Shown here piece after piece: positions 18,539 through 28,190 of a stretch of 44,471 bases of DNA (position 1 is its first letter; every line of letters begins with the position of its first letter). The position numbers and the translations under genes are program-made. Source of the stretch: Planctomycetota bacterium (GTDB lineage Bacteria > Planctomycetota > Planctomycetia > Planctomycetales > Planctomycetaceae); the NCBI GenBank assembly GCA_027624335.1, contig JAQBWV010000021.1, forward strand, positions 1-44,471, given 5' to 3'. The notes under the pieces were generated by a model, which saw only the letters and a list, made by a program, of their open reading frames with translations, did not search any database and had not been told where the DNA came from.

Positions 18539-19966
18539 TTATTCTGTCGGTCCAGCGTCTTCTTTCCCGCCGTCCGAGTTCTTTTCATCCTTTGAAGATT
18601 CAGAGGCAGGCCGACCTGGAATCGATCTACCATGCGGGTCCAGGCCTGGCTGATCCAGTTCCAGTTCGAGCTGATCGACCATCGGCACATCCAGGAAATG
18701 CTCAACACGGTGAGCCGCGTCATGCAGGTGATCGTCCGGTAACGCAAAGTACCGAGCCATGTATGATTCCCAGAGCCGATGCGATCGAACGAGGTGTTCA
18801 GCGTGCATCCTTCCGGCCTTCGTTAAGGCCCACCCGTTTTCGGCTGCCATAACGAATCCTTGCCGACTGAGTCGCCAGCACGCCAGTCGCCCTCGCAACG
18901 TTCCCAGAACAGACGCGTTCACAAATGGGCCGGATTCGGAAGACGATCCGGAAACGGCCTCTTCTCTCCGGTACAGGATGCCCAGGCAGTCTTCACAGAG
19001 AATCCGAAATCCCAACAGCGTTTGTCGCACACTCTGAACAATGACGCCTCGCCGAGGACTGAACAGGAACGCCGCGGCGAAGATCAGTCCGCAGACAATG
19101 GCTGTCATTCCGGCAGTACTGGAATCGTCTACCGTTGTGAATCCAAGGCGACCAAAAACAGCGACCGGCGTCCACAAAGCAAGAGCGTGTCCGATGAAGG
19201 CACTGGCGCCAGCGATGGCCAGAGCAAGCCCGATCATCACATGCAGACGCTCGGTCAAGAGAAACGCGGCAACCGGCGGAGCTATCAGCACCGTGATGAC
19301 CAGAATCGCTCCAACAGAACGAAAAGCTGCGACAAGCGTGACCGAGGTGACTGCCATCAGCAGGTAATGCACCAGTGTCGAGTTGAGGCCAAGACTTGTT
19401 GCCAGATCCGGATCGAAAGTCGACAGTCTTAACTCTTTAAAGCACAGTCCCAGCAGCAGCAGATTGGCAAACAGCACACAGCCATTCAGCACGGCCGCGG
19501 TTGGCACTGACGAGTCTCCTACCGTATTCAGAACAACGGTCTCAACGGCTCCAAACAGGACACACTCAGCGTCCAGGTGAACGTCGTCCGCGTACATACG
19601 GACCAGCAGCAGGCCCAGTGCGAACAGCGACGTGTAGACGACTCCCAGAGCTGCCGAATTCTCCACTCGTCCGAAACGCTGCACCGTCTCTGTCAGAAAT
19701 GCCGTCAGAACGCCCGCAGCCACGGCTCCGCCCAGAAACACGAACTGCAGGATTGTATCGTCTTCCGAATTCTGGCCGACAATCCCGAGCCAGTAAGCAG
19801 CCAGAAACGCAGCGACGATCCCTGGCAATACGGTGTGGCTTAACGCATCACCAAGCATGCTTTGGCGACGCAGGACCAGAAATGTCCCGGGCACAGCACA
19901 CGACATGGCTGCAAGAGCAGCCGTAAAAGCTGTCCAGGTATCAAGCTCTGTCCAGAATAACCCCAC
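18539..19966 (-). CDS. Metal ABC-3 permease fused to a DtxR/MntR-type repressor domain
   Basis: The 475-residue protein starts at GTG 19966, preceded by AAGGAG (19977-19982). Residues 1-305 form a ZnuB/MntB/TroD-type permease: GTFLVLRRQSMLGDALSH with the conserved DALSH, then LEGAV/ALGVVYTSLFALG and ILVITVLIAPPVAAFLLT. Residues about 322-392 are a winged helix and 393-451 the DtxR metal-binding/dimerisation domain. Compared with DtxR, His396 and Glu400 match His79 and Glu83, His415 matches His98, His419 replaces Cys102, Glu422 and His423 match Glu105 and His106, and the FGNPIPG loop appears as HGRSIPG. The C-tail is acidic and Ser/Lys-rich. The layout equals chlamydial YtgCR, whose repressor part is released by proteolysis. 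No ABC ATPase or binding-protein gene is adjacent. Confidence 0.9.
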   Translation of the reverse strand: MGLFWTELDTWTAFTAALAAMSCAVPGTFLVLRRQSMLGDALSHTVLPGIVAAFLAAYWLGIVGQNSEDDTILQFVFLGGAVAAGVLTAFLTETVQRFGRVENSAALGVVYTSLFALGLLLVRMYADDVHLDAECVLFGAVETVVLNTVGDSSVPTAAVLNGCVLFANLLLLGLCFKELRLSTFDPDLATSLGLNSTLVHYLLMAVTSVTLVAAFRSVGAILVITVLIAPPVAAFLLTERLHVMIGLALAIAGASAFIGHALALWTPVAVFGRLGFTTVDDSSTAGMTAIVCGLIFAAAFLFSPRRGVIVQSVRQTLLGFRILCEDCLGILYRREEAVSGSSSESGPFVNASVLGTLRGRLACWRLSRQGFVMAAENGWALTKAGRMHAEHLVRSHRLWESYMARYFALPDDHLHDAAHRVEHFLDVPMVDQLELELDQPGLDPHGRSIPGRPASESSKDEKNSDGGKEDAGPTE

Positions 19967-20187
19967 CGTAGCGTTCTCCTTACGGTTCGAACGGTGTTCG
20001 CGTTCGAGCGGTCAGCGGGCCAGCAATTCGTAACCGGAATAACCGTTAAAGTTTACCCGGTCGTCCTGACGATCATTCAAATGGTGAACTCGTTTACGTC
20101 TACCACACCAGTACGCACGCGAAGAGTGACGTCATCTGCGAAATCGTGAAACAAAATCGAACAACCGTGCCTGGAAAGGCAGTTGCT

Positions 20188-21015
20188 ATGGGCAGAACAT
20201 TGACACTGACAGCGTTGATTCTAACTGCGGGTGCAACCATCGGATGCTACCCGTGCATGCAGAACAGCTATTACGACCCGTCTTGCGGAGTTGTGTACGG
20301 TCCTTCGGTAAAGCCGCCCACTTTCCTGTCCCGACTTGGTAAAAACAAGCATGAGAAGCACAGCTGCCCGCTTTGCACTACGGAAGCTGGTCCACACGGC
20401 ACGTCCGCCCATTACGGAGCTGCGTTCGGACAACCCACACTTGCCGGGAATGGTCAATCTTCAGGTTGTGGCTGTCAATCGCCTCAAAACTGCTCGTCCG
20501 GCTACCCGGCCGCCGCGCACTCGCGGGATTGCAGTGACCTTACGAACTGCAACTGTGCAACTCCGATCGCAAACTGCGACGCCTGCAATCCGTGTCAGCA
20601 CCACGTTCCGGCGTCGAATTGCGACACATGCGCGACGTACGGAGAAAGCTACTCCGGTGGCAGCTATCTCGGTGACGGATATTCAGGAGTCGTACACGAC
20701 CAGTCATTCTCTGCCGAACCGATGATACTCCCCGGCGAAAATGTCCTGCCGGAAACGTTCAGCTCAGGCAGTTGCCCCCACTGTAATACAACCAGTGGTC
20801 CGATCTTCGAGGGAACGATCATTCACGACCACGAGTCGCATCATCCGCACGTACCGACGCCCGCACCGGCTGCTGAACCGGCGCTGGAGGCTGCTCCTGG
20901 CGAATCCGTCAGGCCCGAACCTGATCCGCTTCCGCCGACAACCATGATGATCCCGACATTCCCGGCACCACGACCAGCACGACAGGTGCACTGGGTTCCC
21001 AATGCCCTGAAGTAG
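20188..21015 (+). CDS. Cys-rich putative lipoprotein with Pro-rich C-terminus
   Basis: A GTG at 20146 is in frame, but the ATG at 20188 has GGAAAGG at 20172-20178 and gives a signal peptide with a lipobox-like end (TLTALILTAGATIGC). The protein (275 residues) has more than 20 cysteines, largely in CxxC or CxC pairs (SCPLC, GCGC, DACNPC, NCDTCATY, SCPHCN), with Gly, Ser, Asn and His, and an Ala/Pro-rich C-terminal third (PAPAAEPALEAAPG). It looks like a secreted, disulfide- or metal-rich envelope protein; planctomycetes carry many Cys-rich surface proteins. No known family is evident. It is divergent from the metal permease-repressor gene, which could suggest metal binding, but that is speculative. 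Confidence 0.75.
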   Translation: MGRTLTLTALILTAGATIGCYPCMQNSYYDPSCGVVYGPSVKPPTFLSRLGKNKHEKHSCPLCTTEAGPHGTSAHYGAAFGQPTLAGNGQSSGCGCQSPQNCSSGYPAAAHSRDCSDLTNCNCATPIANCDACNPCQHHVPASNCDTCATYGESYSGGSYLGDGYSGVVHDQSFSAEPMILPGENVLPETFSSGSCPHCNTTSGPIFEGTIIHDHESHHPHVPTPAPAAEPALEAAPGESVRPEPDPLPPTTMMIPTFPAPRPARQVHWVPNALK

Positions 21016-21079
21016 CAGCTGGAAGCAGCCGGTAAAGGGATAGGAAACGAGCCGTAGCGGTAAACACTTTTGGGGATGG

Positions 21080-22408
21080 TCACTCGGCATCCACAGGTTC
21101 AACCGGCTGATCGAGGTCACTTTCTGAGACCTGCGAATTTTCAGACGGTTGAATTCGCAGCAGAGCGACCAGCAGCAGCCCGACTCCCATCATCGCGGCG
21201 CCGCACCAGTAAGGCCATTCGACGTGAGTCCTGTCGAACAGCTTCATGCCGATCACCGGCCCGCAAATCCGGGCCAGCGCGGACATACTTTGCCCCAGTC
21301 CAAGCACTTCACCCTGCTTGTCGGTTGCGGTTCTCAGCGACAGGATCGCCTGTAGCGACGGCGTCACTGCTGAGAACCCAACGACCACGATCGGCAGCAC
21401 GATGAAGAGCTGCGTGACCGAGCCGTTCCTGCCGGCAAAACCGATCAGTAGCAGCCCGACAATCATCACTGCCGTTCCGCCGAGAGCCAGTACTTGCGGC
21501 GCCAACCGCGTGGACAGACGCCGAACGATGAATCCCTGACTAAGGGTGAGTACAAATCCGACATAGGCAAAGATCAGAAAGTTGTCCTTGTCAGACTCAC
21601 CCAGAGCTTCGGTCAACATCGACAGCGTGCTTTCGAACTGCGCGAACGCGCAAGTCGTCACAAAGATGGTGAGCATGACCATACCAATTGCCGCACTGCT
21701 GAAAGCCGCCCCAATGTGTCGCAGATGAAACTTTCCGGCACGTTCAGATTCGCCGTGCTTCAGCGACTCAGGAAGCTTTACCAGTGCCCACAGAAACGCG
21801 CACCCGGACAGCATGGCGGCAACGTAGCCGGCCATTGCACTCGGCGGCCCATTAACTTCGTCAGAGACAAATGCCGCTCCGATCAACGGACCGAACGTAA
21901 AGCCAATCCCAAAGGCGGCTCCGATCAGTGCCATGCCTTTGGTGCGATTCTCGCGTGATGTGCAATCGGCGATGTAGGCCTGAGCGGTTGGAATTGTCGC
22001 GCCGGCAATGCCAGCTCCGATTCGAGTCAGAAACAGCCAGGTCAGAATTTCAAGCCCCAGCACCGTATCGTCGCTGCCAATCGACGTTGCAACACCACGA
22101 CCTCCCAGAGACGTCACATATCCAAATAGAGCGTAAAAGATCGTTGATCCGGCCAACCCGATCAGTAACACGGGTCGCCGTCCGATGCGGTCCGAAATCC
22201 CGCCCCAGATTGGTGCGAACACGAGCTGCATCGCCGAGAACGAGGCCATCAGCAGGCCGATCTGCAGGTGGCTCGCGTCAAACGCGTCGGCGTAGCGAGG
22301 CAGCAGTGGCAGCACGATCCCGAAGCCAAGCAGGTCAATAAAGACAGTCACAAAGATGATCGCCAGTGGCGTCTTCTTCGAAGCTGGAGCCGCTTCTCCT
22401 TCTGTCAT
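21080..22408 (-). CDS. MFS transporter, TetA/DHA1-like
   Basis: The protein has 12 predicted membrane helices, beginning with PLAIIFVTVFIDLLGFGIVLPLLPRY, which is the classic start of the TetA branch, and the MFS motif A GGISDRIGRRP in the loop after helix 2. Further typical parts are RIGAGIAGATIPTAQAYIAD in helices 4-5 and GLGQSMSALARICGPVIG near the C-terminus. The family exports drugs or metabolites by proton antiport; the substrate here is unknown. A TTG start at 22444 is possible and would add 12 residues; I prefer the ATG at 22408. It is convergent with the Cys-rich gene and has no regulator next to it. Confidence 0.88.
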   Translation of the reverse strand: MTEGEAAPASKKTPLAIIFVTVFIDLLGFGIVLPLLPRYADAFDASHLQIGLLMASFSAMQLVFAPIWGGISDRIGRRPVLLIGLAGSTIFYALFGYVTSLGGRGVATSIGSDDTVLGLEILTWLFLTRIGAGIAGATIPTAQAYIADCTSRENRTKGMALIGAAFGIGFTFGPLIGAAFVSDEVNGPPSAMAGYVAAMLSGCAFLWALVKLPESLKHGESERAGKFHLRHIGAAFSSAAIGMVMLTIFVTTCAFAQFESTLSMLTEALGESDKDNFLIFAYVGFVLTLSQGFIVRRLSTRLAPQVLALGGTAVMIVGLLLIGFAGRNGSVTQLFIVLPIVVVGFSAVTPSLQAILSLRTATDKQGEVLGLGQSMSALARICGPVIGMKLFDRTHVEWPYWCGAAMMGVGLLLVALLRIQPSENSQVSESDLDQPVEPVDAE

Positions 22409-22713
22409 CTCAAAACTTTCTAGAGCCGACGCGAATTCGTTCAATCAGCCGCGGACCCACCACCACGTCAATAGGCAGAGCAGTGGAAATCCCAGAAACA
22501 TGATCAGAGCAGTAACCAGTGTCGACCGTGAGCTATCAGGCCAGCGTCCCATCGTTTCATCACCACAAAAGCAGCCCGACCGCTGACAGTAGGCAGGGTA
22601 CAAAGTCTCGTTAACTGAGATCAGTTTTTCCGGCTGAGATTCCTGCTTGACTCACGGTAAGTCGCGAGGGAACGAAGGGCACAACCACTGCTTCTCCTGG
22701 CGACTTCGAGAGA

Positions 22714-24249
22714 TCAGCCGATGACATCCGGATCAGTTTCCGGAGCCGCTTCGCTGGCCGGGTCGAACCAGTCTGCTTTGAATTCGATGCGTTTCCTGTG
22801 CTTCATGGCCAGGTTCGCGGTCAACGCCATGATCGCATCGGCCATCGCCACTCGGCCGTTGCATCGCAGTTCATCTTTGCCCTTACGAATACAGTAGGCC
22901 CAGTGTTCCATTTCTTCGCGGTAGCCGCGGCTGATCTTTGGACCCATCCCCTGTTGAGCCGAATTAGCAGACGCCGAGGGAGCACTCGTTTCGTAGCTGT
23001 CGAGAACTGGACCGCCGTCTTTGCTGCTGACAACCCAGATTCGCTGCTCGACGCCGCCTGGACTGTCCCTGCTGGGCTCCTTGTAGAGCAACGCTTCCTT
23101 TTCCGTCTTCATGACGACCGTGCCGCGACTTCCGAAGACAGCCTCACCGTACGGCTCCCAGCCATTCGTGTTGACCGATGAGTAAGTAACGACGCTGATG
23201 TCTCGCTCGTTCTTCTCATGAGTTTTTCCAGGGAACTCGAACGTCACGAAGATCTGATCGTCGATATCGCGATCGTCTTTCCATGCGGATTTTGGACCAA
23301 CGCCTTCCATCCCGAAGAAGTTCTTGCCGCCGTACCCCTGCACCGCCAGCGGGTGTACTTTCCCGAGAAAAATACTCGCCGCGTCCATTTGATGGCTGCC
23401 AAGTTCTGCCATCAAACCACCGCCGGTCGAATTGTACAACCGCCAGTCAATCAGCTTTCGAGCCGTGTCATAGCCGTATTCTTTAAGTTCGCCGGATTTC
23501 TCCAGCTTCAGTAGCAGGTCCTTGTCGACCTGTTTGGCCGCGTCCCACTTCTGCCACTGGTCGTTGTCCGGAAAACTGTTGTTGCGGTGCCATTGAGCAC
23601 GGATGAACTTGATGTCACCCAGCAGGCCCATCTCAACCAGATGAGCGGCGTTGTCGTACAGCACGCTGTAATGTCGTTGATGCCCCACTGCCAGACGCAG
23701 ATCGCGTTTATCAGCGGCGTTGATCATGGCTTTGCAGTCGGTCACGTTCTGAGCCATCAGCTTCTCGCACAGAACGTGCAGGCCCGCTTCGAGACATTCG
23801 ATGGCGATGGGAGCGTGCTGGTTCAACGGCACGGCAATGACAACTGCTTCCAGACCCAGGGCATCTTTATCTTTAAGCAGGTCTCGATGGTTGCTGTAAA
23901 CCTTCACTTCAGAAGCCTTCGCCTGCCCCAGTACGGCGTTCAGACCTCGCCGCGCCACCGGGTGGCTTCCGGTAAACGTCCGCTCCACATTCGCCGGCCG
24001 CAGATCGGCAATCGCGACGATGTCCAGGTAGTCAACCGGGTGCTCACTGATCAGCACGTTGCCCTCGTCACCGGTACCAATGAATGCCACTCTGACCGGA
24101 TCGCCCTGCAGTTTGTCGTACCCGAAGTAGAGCGCTCCCAGACCAGTGCCTGCCGCAGCGGCACTCTTCATGAAGTCTCGTCGAGACACCCCGACGACCT
24201 CGTTGAAGTTCTCTTTTCCGATTTTTTCCTGTTCAGGTGTCAGTAGCAT
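22714..24249 (-). CDS. Gfo/Idh/MocA family oxidoreductase with Tat signal
   Basis: The 511-residue protein carries a twin-arginine signal ([23 protein letters not shown], residues 21-43), so the folded, NAD(P)-loaded enzyme is probably exported. The Rossmann motif is [10 protein letters not shown], followed by [12 protein letters not shown], and the conserved EKLMA (Glu-Lys in place of the usual EKP) and the GHQRHYS segment, where a His is catalytic in many members. The family oxidises or epimerises sugars and related polyols. ATG 24249 is preceded by AAGGAG with a 7-base spacing. It follows the DoxX-like gene on the same strand with a gap of 174 bases. Exported Gfo/Idh/MocA proteins are a large planctomycetal family; the substrate is not known. 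Confidence 0.93.
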   Translation of the reverse strand: MLLTPEQEKIGKENFNEVVGVSRRDFMKSAAAAGTGLGALYFGYDKLQGDPVRVAFIGTGDEGNVLISEHPVDYLDIVAIADLRPANVERTFTGSHPVARRGLNAVLGQAKASEVKVYSNHRDLLKDKDALGLEAVVIAVPLNQHAPIAIECLEAGLHVLCEKLMAQNVTDCKAMINAADKRDLRLAVGHQRHYSVLYDNAAHLVEMGLLGDIKFIRAQWHRNNSFPDNDQWQKWDAAKQVDKDLLLKLEKSGELKEYGYDTARKLIDWRLYNSTGGGLMAELGSHQMDAASIFLGKVHPLAVQGYGGKNFFGMEGVGPKSAWKDDRDIDDQIFVTFEFPGKTHEKNERDISVVTYSSVNTNGWEPYGEAVFGSRGTVVMKTEKEALLYKEPSRDSPGGVEQRIWVVSSKDGGPVLDSYETSAPSASANSAQQGMGPKISRGYREEMEHWAYCIRKGKDELRCNGRVAMADAIMALTANLAMKHRKRIEFKADWFDPASEAAPETDPDVIG

Positions 24250-24423
24250 TCTGATGCTCCTTGAACTGAGTCATGCGAGCGGGATTCCGCTGCCTTCAGT
24301 TTGAATTATTGAGGTGTGCTAAAGATGGTTTGCGAGTCGTGTCTTCGAGAATCAAATTCGAAATTCAGCTTACATTCGCCTCGCGCGGTAAGGCTCGTCG
24401 TTCAAGCGACGACGCAACTCCGG

Positions 24424-25764
24424 CTATGCGGAATCACCAGTCGTTGCCGCCAGGTCTGTTGAATCCTGCTGGCCTGCACTGTTTACGCTGCTCGTCAACT
24501 CGACAGCTTCCGACCTGCGTTTGCAGCATCCGCTACAGCAGCGAGCAAGCAGGGCATCGACTCCGAACCAGGACCCCGTCGGCATCAGGGCAATTCCAAA
24601 GAGTGCGATGACTTCGATTAGATTTTTATTGATCACGTAACTGTGTTCGGGGCCAGGCGCGGCTGGAACTCCAGGCCACGGTGGCATTGCCATGTAGAAG
24701 TTGAACAGCATGACAGCCGCGCCGACAGCCGCGATCCGCGTTCCCAGACCTAACAGCAGCATCGCTCCGAAAATGGTCAACCCCGCGATCGTCATCTGAT
24801 CGGCGATTTCCAGCTGAGTCCATCGCCCCGGCACGGGACCGAGCGCCATCTGATTCAGCGTCAGCAGCGAACGAGCCTTGTCTTTCAGCTCGGCGTCCAG
24901 CGCTTTGATCGGACCGGAAAGTTCAGCTCGCAGCGTCTGAAGTTCGTCCCAGTTGTGCTGCAGGTGATCCCACTCAAAGTCCTGGTCGGCCTTTACCAAC
25001 GCATTTTCGTAGCGAGTCAGCCGATCCTTGTACTGCTGCAGTTTTCCGACCTGCTGCCAGTCGTCGTTTCCAACGAGCTCCGGATTTCCCTTCAAGGTAC
25101 CGAGCAACTTCTCCTTGAAACCAATGCCCTTCTTCTGCCGGTCGTAGACACTCTGAACAGCTGTCAGATACTTCTTTGCATCGGGGTCGTCGCGTCCTTC
25201 GACGACAGCCTGCAGCTTCTCCAGTTCATCCGGTTTCAAATGCTCGTGGGCATCGACGTAGATCCGCTTTGCCTTAGCGTCAAACCAGAAGACCCGGCTT
25301 GAAACTCGACTGGACTTGTTGAGGTCCGTAATCCCATCCGGCAGTTTGTCCAGAGCTTCGACATACACGTTGCGTTTGTTAACGACCGAGTATGAGCCCT
25401 CAACAATCCGATGCAGTGACGCAGCCTGCTTCTCGTCCAGCTGGTAATGCGACCTGAATCGAGCGATCCAGTCATCCCAGTCGGCGGCAGTCGCGTCGTA
25501 ATCCAGCCAGCCGAGGTCGTCGGGGTCGCCGGACATGTTTCGGAACAGTCCTCGTAGCGGTCCTTGAGCATTTTTCAGGTAACCGACCGCCGACCACGGC
25601 TTCGGCGTACTGAGCGTGTCAATCTTCCACAGCCCTTCGTAGAGCAACTGCCACCCAATGGCCATGCGCAGAACGACGACGAGAATCAAAGCTGGAAGAG
25701 CAAGACGGTAAGTATCTTTCACGAATTTAACTCGACAAATATCGGTACAAACTGGATGAGTCAT
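24424..25764 (-). CDS. DoxX-like membrane protein with large extracytoplasmic insert
   Basis: The ATG at 25764 is preferred over a GTG at 25782. The 446-residue protein starts with a membrane helix (LALPALILVVVLRMAIGWQLLYEGLWK), as in DoxX/DoxD proteins, then has a soluble, charged, mainly helical region of about 260 residues (roughly 50-310, with coiled-coil-like GKLQQYKDRLTRYENAL and LRAELSGPIKALDAELKD), and returns to three or four helices that include GAMLLLGLGTRIAAVGAAVM and NKNLIEVIALFGIALMPTG. The tail is rich in Cys (ARCCSGCCKRR). DoxX proteins are small 4-helix membrane proteins tied to quinone or thiol redox; the huge insertion after helix 1 is a planctomycetal variant. It lies upstream of the exported oxidoreductase gene, so a joint redox function is possible. 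Confidence 0.82.
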   Translation of the reverse strand: MTHPVCTDICRVKFVKDTYRLALPALILVVVLRMAIGWQLLYEGLWKIDTLSTPKPWSAVGYLKNAQGPLRGLFRNMSGDPDDLGWLDYDATAADWDDWIARFRSHYQLDEKQAASLHRIVEGSYSVVNKRNVYVEALDKLPDGITDLNKSSRVSSRVFWFDAKAKRIYVDAHEHLKPDELEKLQAVVEGRDDPDAKKYLTAVQSVYDRQKKGIGFKEKLLGTLKGNPELVGNDDWQQVGKLQQYKDRLTRYENALVKADQDFEWDHLQHNWDELQTLRAELSGPIKALDAELKDKARSLLTLNQMALGPVPGRWTQLEIADQMTIAGLTIFGAMLLLGLGTRIAAVGAAVMLFNFYMAMPPWPGVPAAPGPEHSYVINKNLIEVIALFGIALMPTGSWFGVDALLARCCSGCCKRRSEAVELTSSVNSAGQQDSTDLAATTGDSA

Positions 25765-25888
25765 GGGCGTGCCGGGAAGCACGGACCGTCAGCATTTGCA
25801 TGATTGCCAGAAGGCGGGAACGAATCACCGGAGGAGAGCCACGACGCAATCGACAAGTTTGCCGTGAAAACCGGAATCCGCAAGCTGC

Positions 25889-27025
25889 TCAGGCAGTTCC
25901 ATCCTGCTCCAAGGTCAGCTCCACCTGTTCGAGATCCCAGAAGATCTGGTCATCTGGGATGCCGATCACAATCGGGCGAACGCGTCGACCACGCTCTGGT
26001 CTGGGAATCAGGACGGCGCCGACGTGCGGAAGATTATCACAACACCGGCGAGCAATTTCGACCCCGCCGACAAAAAACGCCGTCGACAGTGCATCGGCCT
26101 CGGCCGCCGACGGAGCCAGCACGGTAACCGACAGTGTCCCTTCCACCGGCCAACCCGTGCGAGGATCAAGAATATGCCCGTATCGCCGCCCTTCGTGGCG
26201 GAAATACTGAATGTTCGAACCACTGGTCGACAACGCCTGATCCCGCAGTACAAGCGTCCCCAGTCGCTGCTCCGTAAACAATGGATTCCCGATTCCCACC
26301 GGCCAACCGCCTTGCCCGTTGTGATCACCACGAGCCATGACGCTGCTGTGTCCACCGTGTATGACAAACCCGTCAAACCCGTGTTCCGTGAGATGCTCAA
26401 CGCAGCGATCCAGTGCGTACCCTTTTCCAATCCCTCCGAGATTCAGTTCCACGCCCGGACGATCAAAACTTACCGAGCACGCCTCTTCGTCCAGAACGAC
26501 ATGCTCAATCCCCGTCGACAGCAGGCAGGCATCGATCTGCTCATGAGTCGGAATCCGCCCGGCCTCACGACACCGACGCCACAGTGAAATCAGAGGCCCG
26601 GACGTCGGATCGAAAGTCCGTCCACTCAATTCAGCGAGCTCGCGACACTTCAGCAGCAATCCAAACAGAGCAACCTCAGAACTCACGGGACCACATGCCG
26701 CGTCGCGATTGATTCTCGATATCTCACTGTCGTCTCGGTAGACCGTCATCTGCTGTTCGAGCAGATGCACCCGTTCGAGCGCATCCGACGCCACCCACAT
26801 CCGACGATGCTCGCCTGGATTCATGATGATCGAAAACTCGCACGCCATGGCGCGCGTTGCAAGTCGCAGCGTCTCACCACCCTCGGGTTGAGCCCTCAGT
26901 CCGCCCTGCGTTTTCATCGCCGCAAGCAATTGATCTCCAGCGTCGCCTACAGCACCTTCCACCTGTGTGCGCAGACTTCGCCCCGCGAGGAAATCCCGTC
27001 GATTTGATGAATCGCGATCCGACAA
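25889..27025 (-). CDS. apbE: ApbE-like FAD:protein FMN transferase
   Basis: The 378-residue protein matches ApbE from about residue 57 on: RAMACEFSIIM, the FDPTSGPLISLWRR segment, LNLGGIGKGYALDR, the HGGHSSV loop, DPRTGWPVEG, and EADALSTAFFV with the conserved Asp-Ala-Leu-Ser-Thr. ApbE attaches FMN from FAD to Thr of flavoproteins such as the Nqr/Rnf subunits, outside the cytoplasm, with Mg2+. The N-terminus has SNRRDFLAGRSLRTQ, a Tat-like motif, but no clear hydrophobic stretch follows. The start is taken as TTG 27025 because no better one is upstream. No flavoprotein target is encoded nearby. Confidence 0.9.
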   Translation of the reverse strand: MSDRDSSNRRDFLAGRSLRTQVEGAVGDAGDQLLAAMKTQGGLRAQPEGGETLRLATRAMACEFSIIMNPGEHRRMWVASDALERVHLLEQQMTVYRDDSEISRINRDAACGPVSSEVALFGLLLKCRELAELSGRTFDPTSGPLISLWRRCREAGRIPTHEQIDACLLSTGIEHVVLDEEACSVSFDRPGVELNLGGIGKGYALDRCVEHLTEHGFDGFVIHGGHSSVMARGDHNGQGGWPVGIGNPLFTEQRLGTLVLRDQALSTSGSNIQYFRHEGRRYGHILDPRTGWPVEGTLSVTVLAPSAAEADALSTAFFVGGVEIARRCCDNLPHVGAVLIPRPERGRRVRPIVIGIPDDQIFWDLEQVELTLEQDGTA

Positions 27026-27195
27026 TGGAACACCCGAAAACCTGACCAGAACGTTCAGAACGGAGAAGACTAACCAGACAGCTCAGACCGCAGGAATGAT
27101 GAGCGAACCAAAACTCCGGCCTGCTCTCGACCCGGCTCCGTAGCGAGGCATCGATGGCCTGGCAGGATGTCACCAGAAATGTTCCAACATGCCGA

Positions 27196-28053
27196 TCACT
27201 CGTTGGTTGTGTGCTTCACGAAGAAGTCCACGATCGGAGCTGGATCTTTCAGTGCATGCGGGTGATGGCCGATGCCTGGTTTCGAGATCACCTGAATGCT
27301 CCCACCGAGTGCCTTATACCGCGTTTCGATGATCGCGGTATTCTCGTCGACCGGCACCACGACGTCTGCTGCTCCGACGACATGCAGGATTGGAATCTTT
27401 GCATCGGCCAGCGGTTTGAGCTGATCAATCGGATTCCGGTCATATTTCAAAGCCTGTTCTTCCGTGAGGCCGTAGGCTTTGAGGCATGCCTGCCAGGATC
27501 CGGCGTCTCCCTTTCCTTTGCCTTTACCGCCGGGCCAGCTTTTGAAGTCGCACACAGGAGCGTCACCGTACAGGCACGCGACCTTCTCTGGATTGGCCGT
27601 CGCCCAGTTGTAGATGATCAACCCGCCGCGGCTCATGCCCTCCAGTGCGACCTTCTTTCCAAACCCATGTTTCGTCGTGAGGTATTCGTAAAACCGGTCC
27701 CAGTGAGCCACGGCCTGAGGATTACCGAACAGGTTTCCGACATCGCAGTAGGCTATGTAATAACCGCGTCGCAGCATCTCGATGTCAGCTTGAGGTTCAT
27801 GTCCGAAGAATCTCGCGCGCCAGATCCAGGGATTTCCTTCCGCGGCCTTTGCGGGAACGACGACGATGCACGCACGCTCGCCAACTTTGAAGTCGTAACG
27901 TGCAAAACTGTGCCAGACGCTCTCCTTGCCCGAAAATGCGGCAGCTGACTGGTTCCGATCTTGAGCCTGAGCCTGCACAGCACAATTCAAAAGACAGCAA
28001 GCCAGGAAAACTGGAATCCACAATCGGATCGAACTGTCGGTCGTCGAACGCAT
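27196..28053 (-). CDS. Exported alpha/beta hydrolase
   Basis: The 285-residue protein has a signal peptide (LWIPVFLACCLLNCAVQAQA). The catalytic triad is visible: nucleophile Ser in GMSRGG, Asp in HVVGAADVVVP, and His in GIGHHPHA. The N-terminal VWHSFARYDFKV and IVVVPAKAAEGNPWIWRARF resemble the exported prolyl-oligopeptidase or acyl-esterase-like hydrolases often annotated in planctomycetes. Position of the oxyanion loop and a conserved WPGGKGKGKGD loop point to an esterase of unknown substrate. ATG 28053 is preceded by a GGGGAC sequence 8 bases upstream. It is separate from the neighbouring lipoprotein gene. Confidence 0.88.
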   Translation of the reverse strand: MRSTTDSSIRLWIPVFLACCLLNCAVQAQAQDRNQSAAAFSGKESVWHSFARYDFKVGERACIVVVPAKAAEGNPWIWRARFFGHEPQADIEMLRRGYYIAYCDVGNLFGNPQAVAHWDRFYEYLTTKHGFGKKVALEGMSRGGLIIYNWATANPEKVACLYGDAPVCDFKSWPGGKGKGKGDAGSWQACLKAYGLTEEQALKYDRNPIDQLKPLADAKIPILHVVGAADVVVPVDENTAIIETRYKALGGSIQVISKPGIGHHPHALKDPAPIVDFFVKHTTNE

Positions 28054-28190
28054 GATTGTCCCCTGAGCACATTGCTGATCGAGCTGAAATCTGAATCTTC
28101 AGACAGACATCGGTATCGCATGAATCATCTGCGATCATTCCACTCGCCGTCGATCCATGTCCGCGGGCAGCTTACGGGCTGAAAAGAGAA

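Noticed and set aside
23587-24246. 219-codon plus-strand frame opposite the Gfo/Idh/MocA gene
   Set aside because: Shadow frame without motif or start signal.
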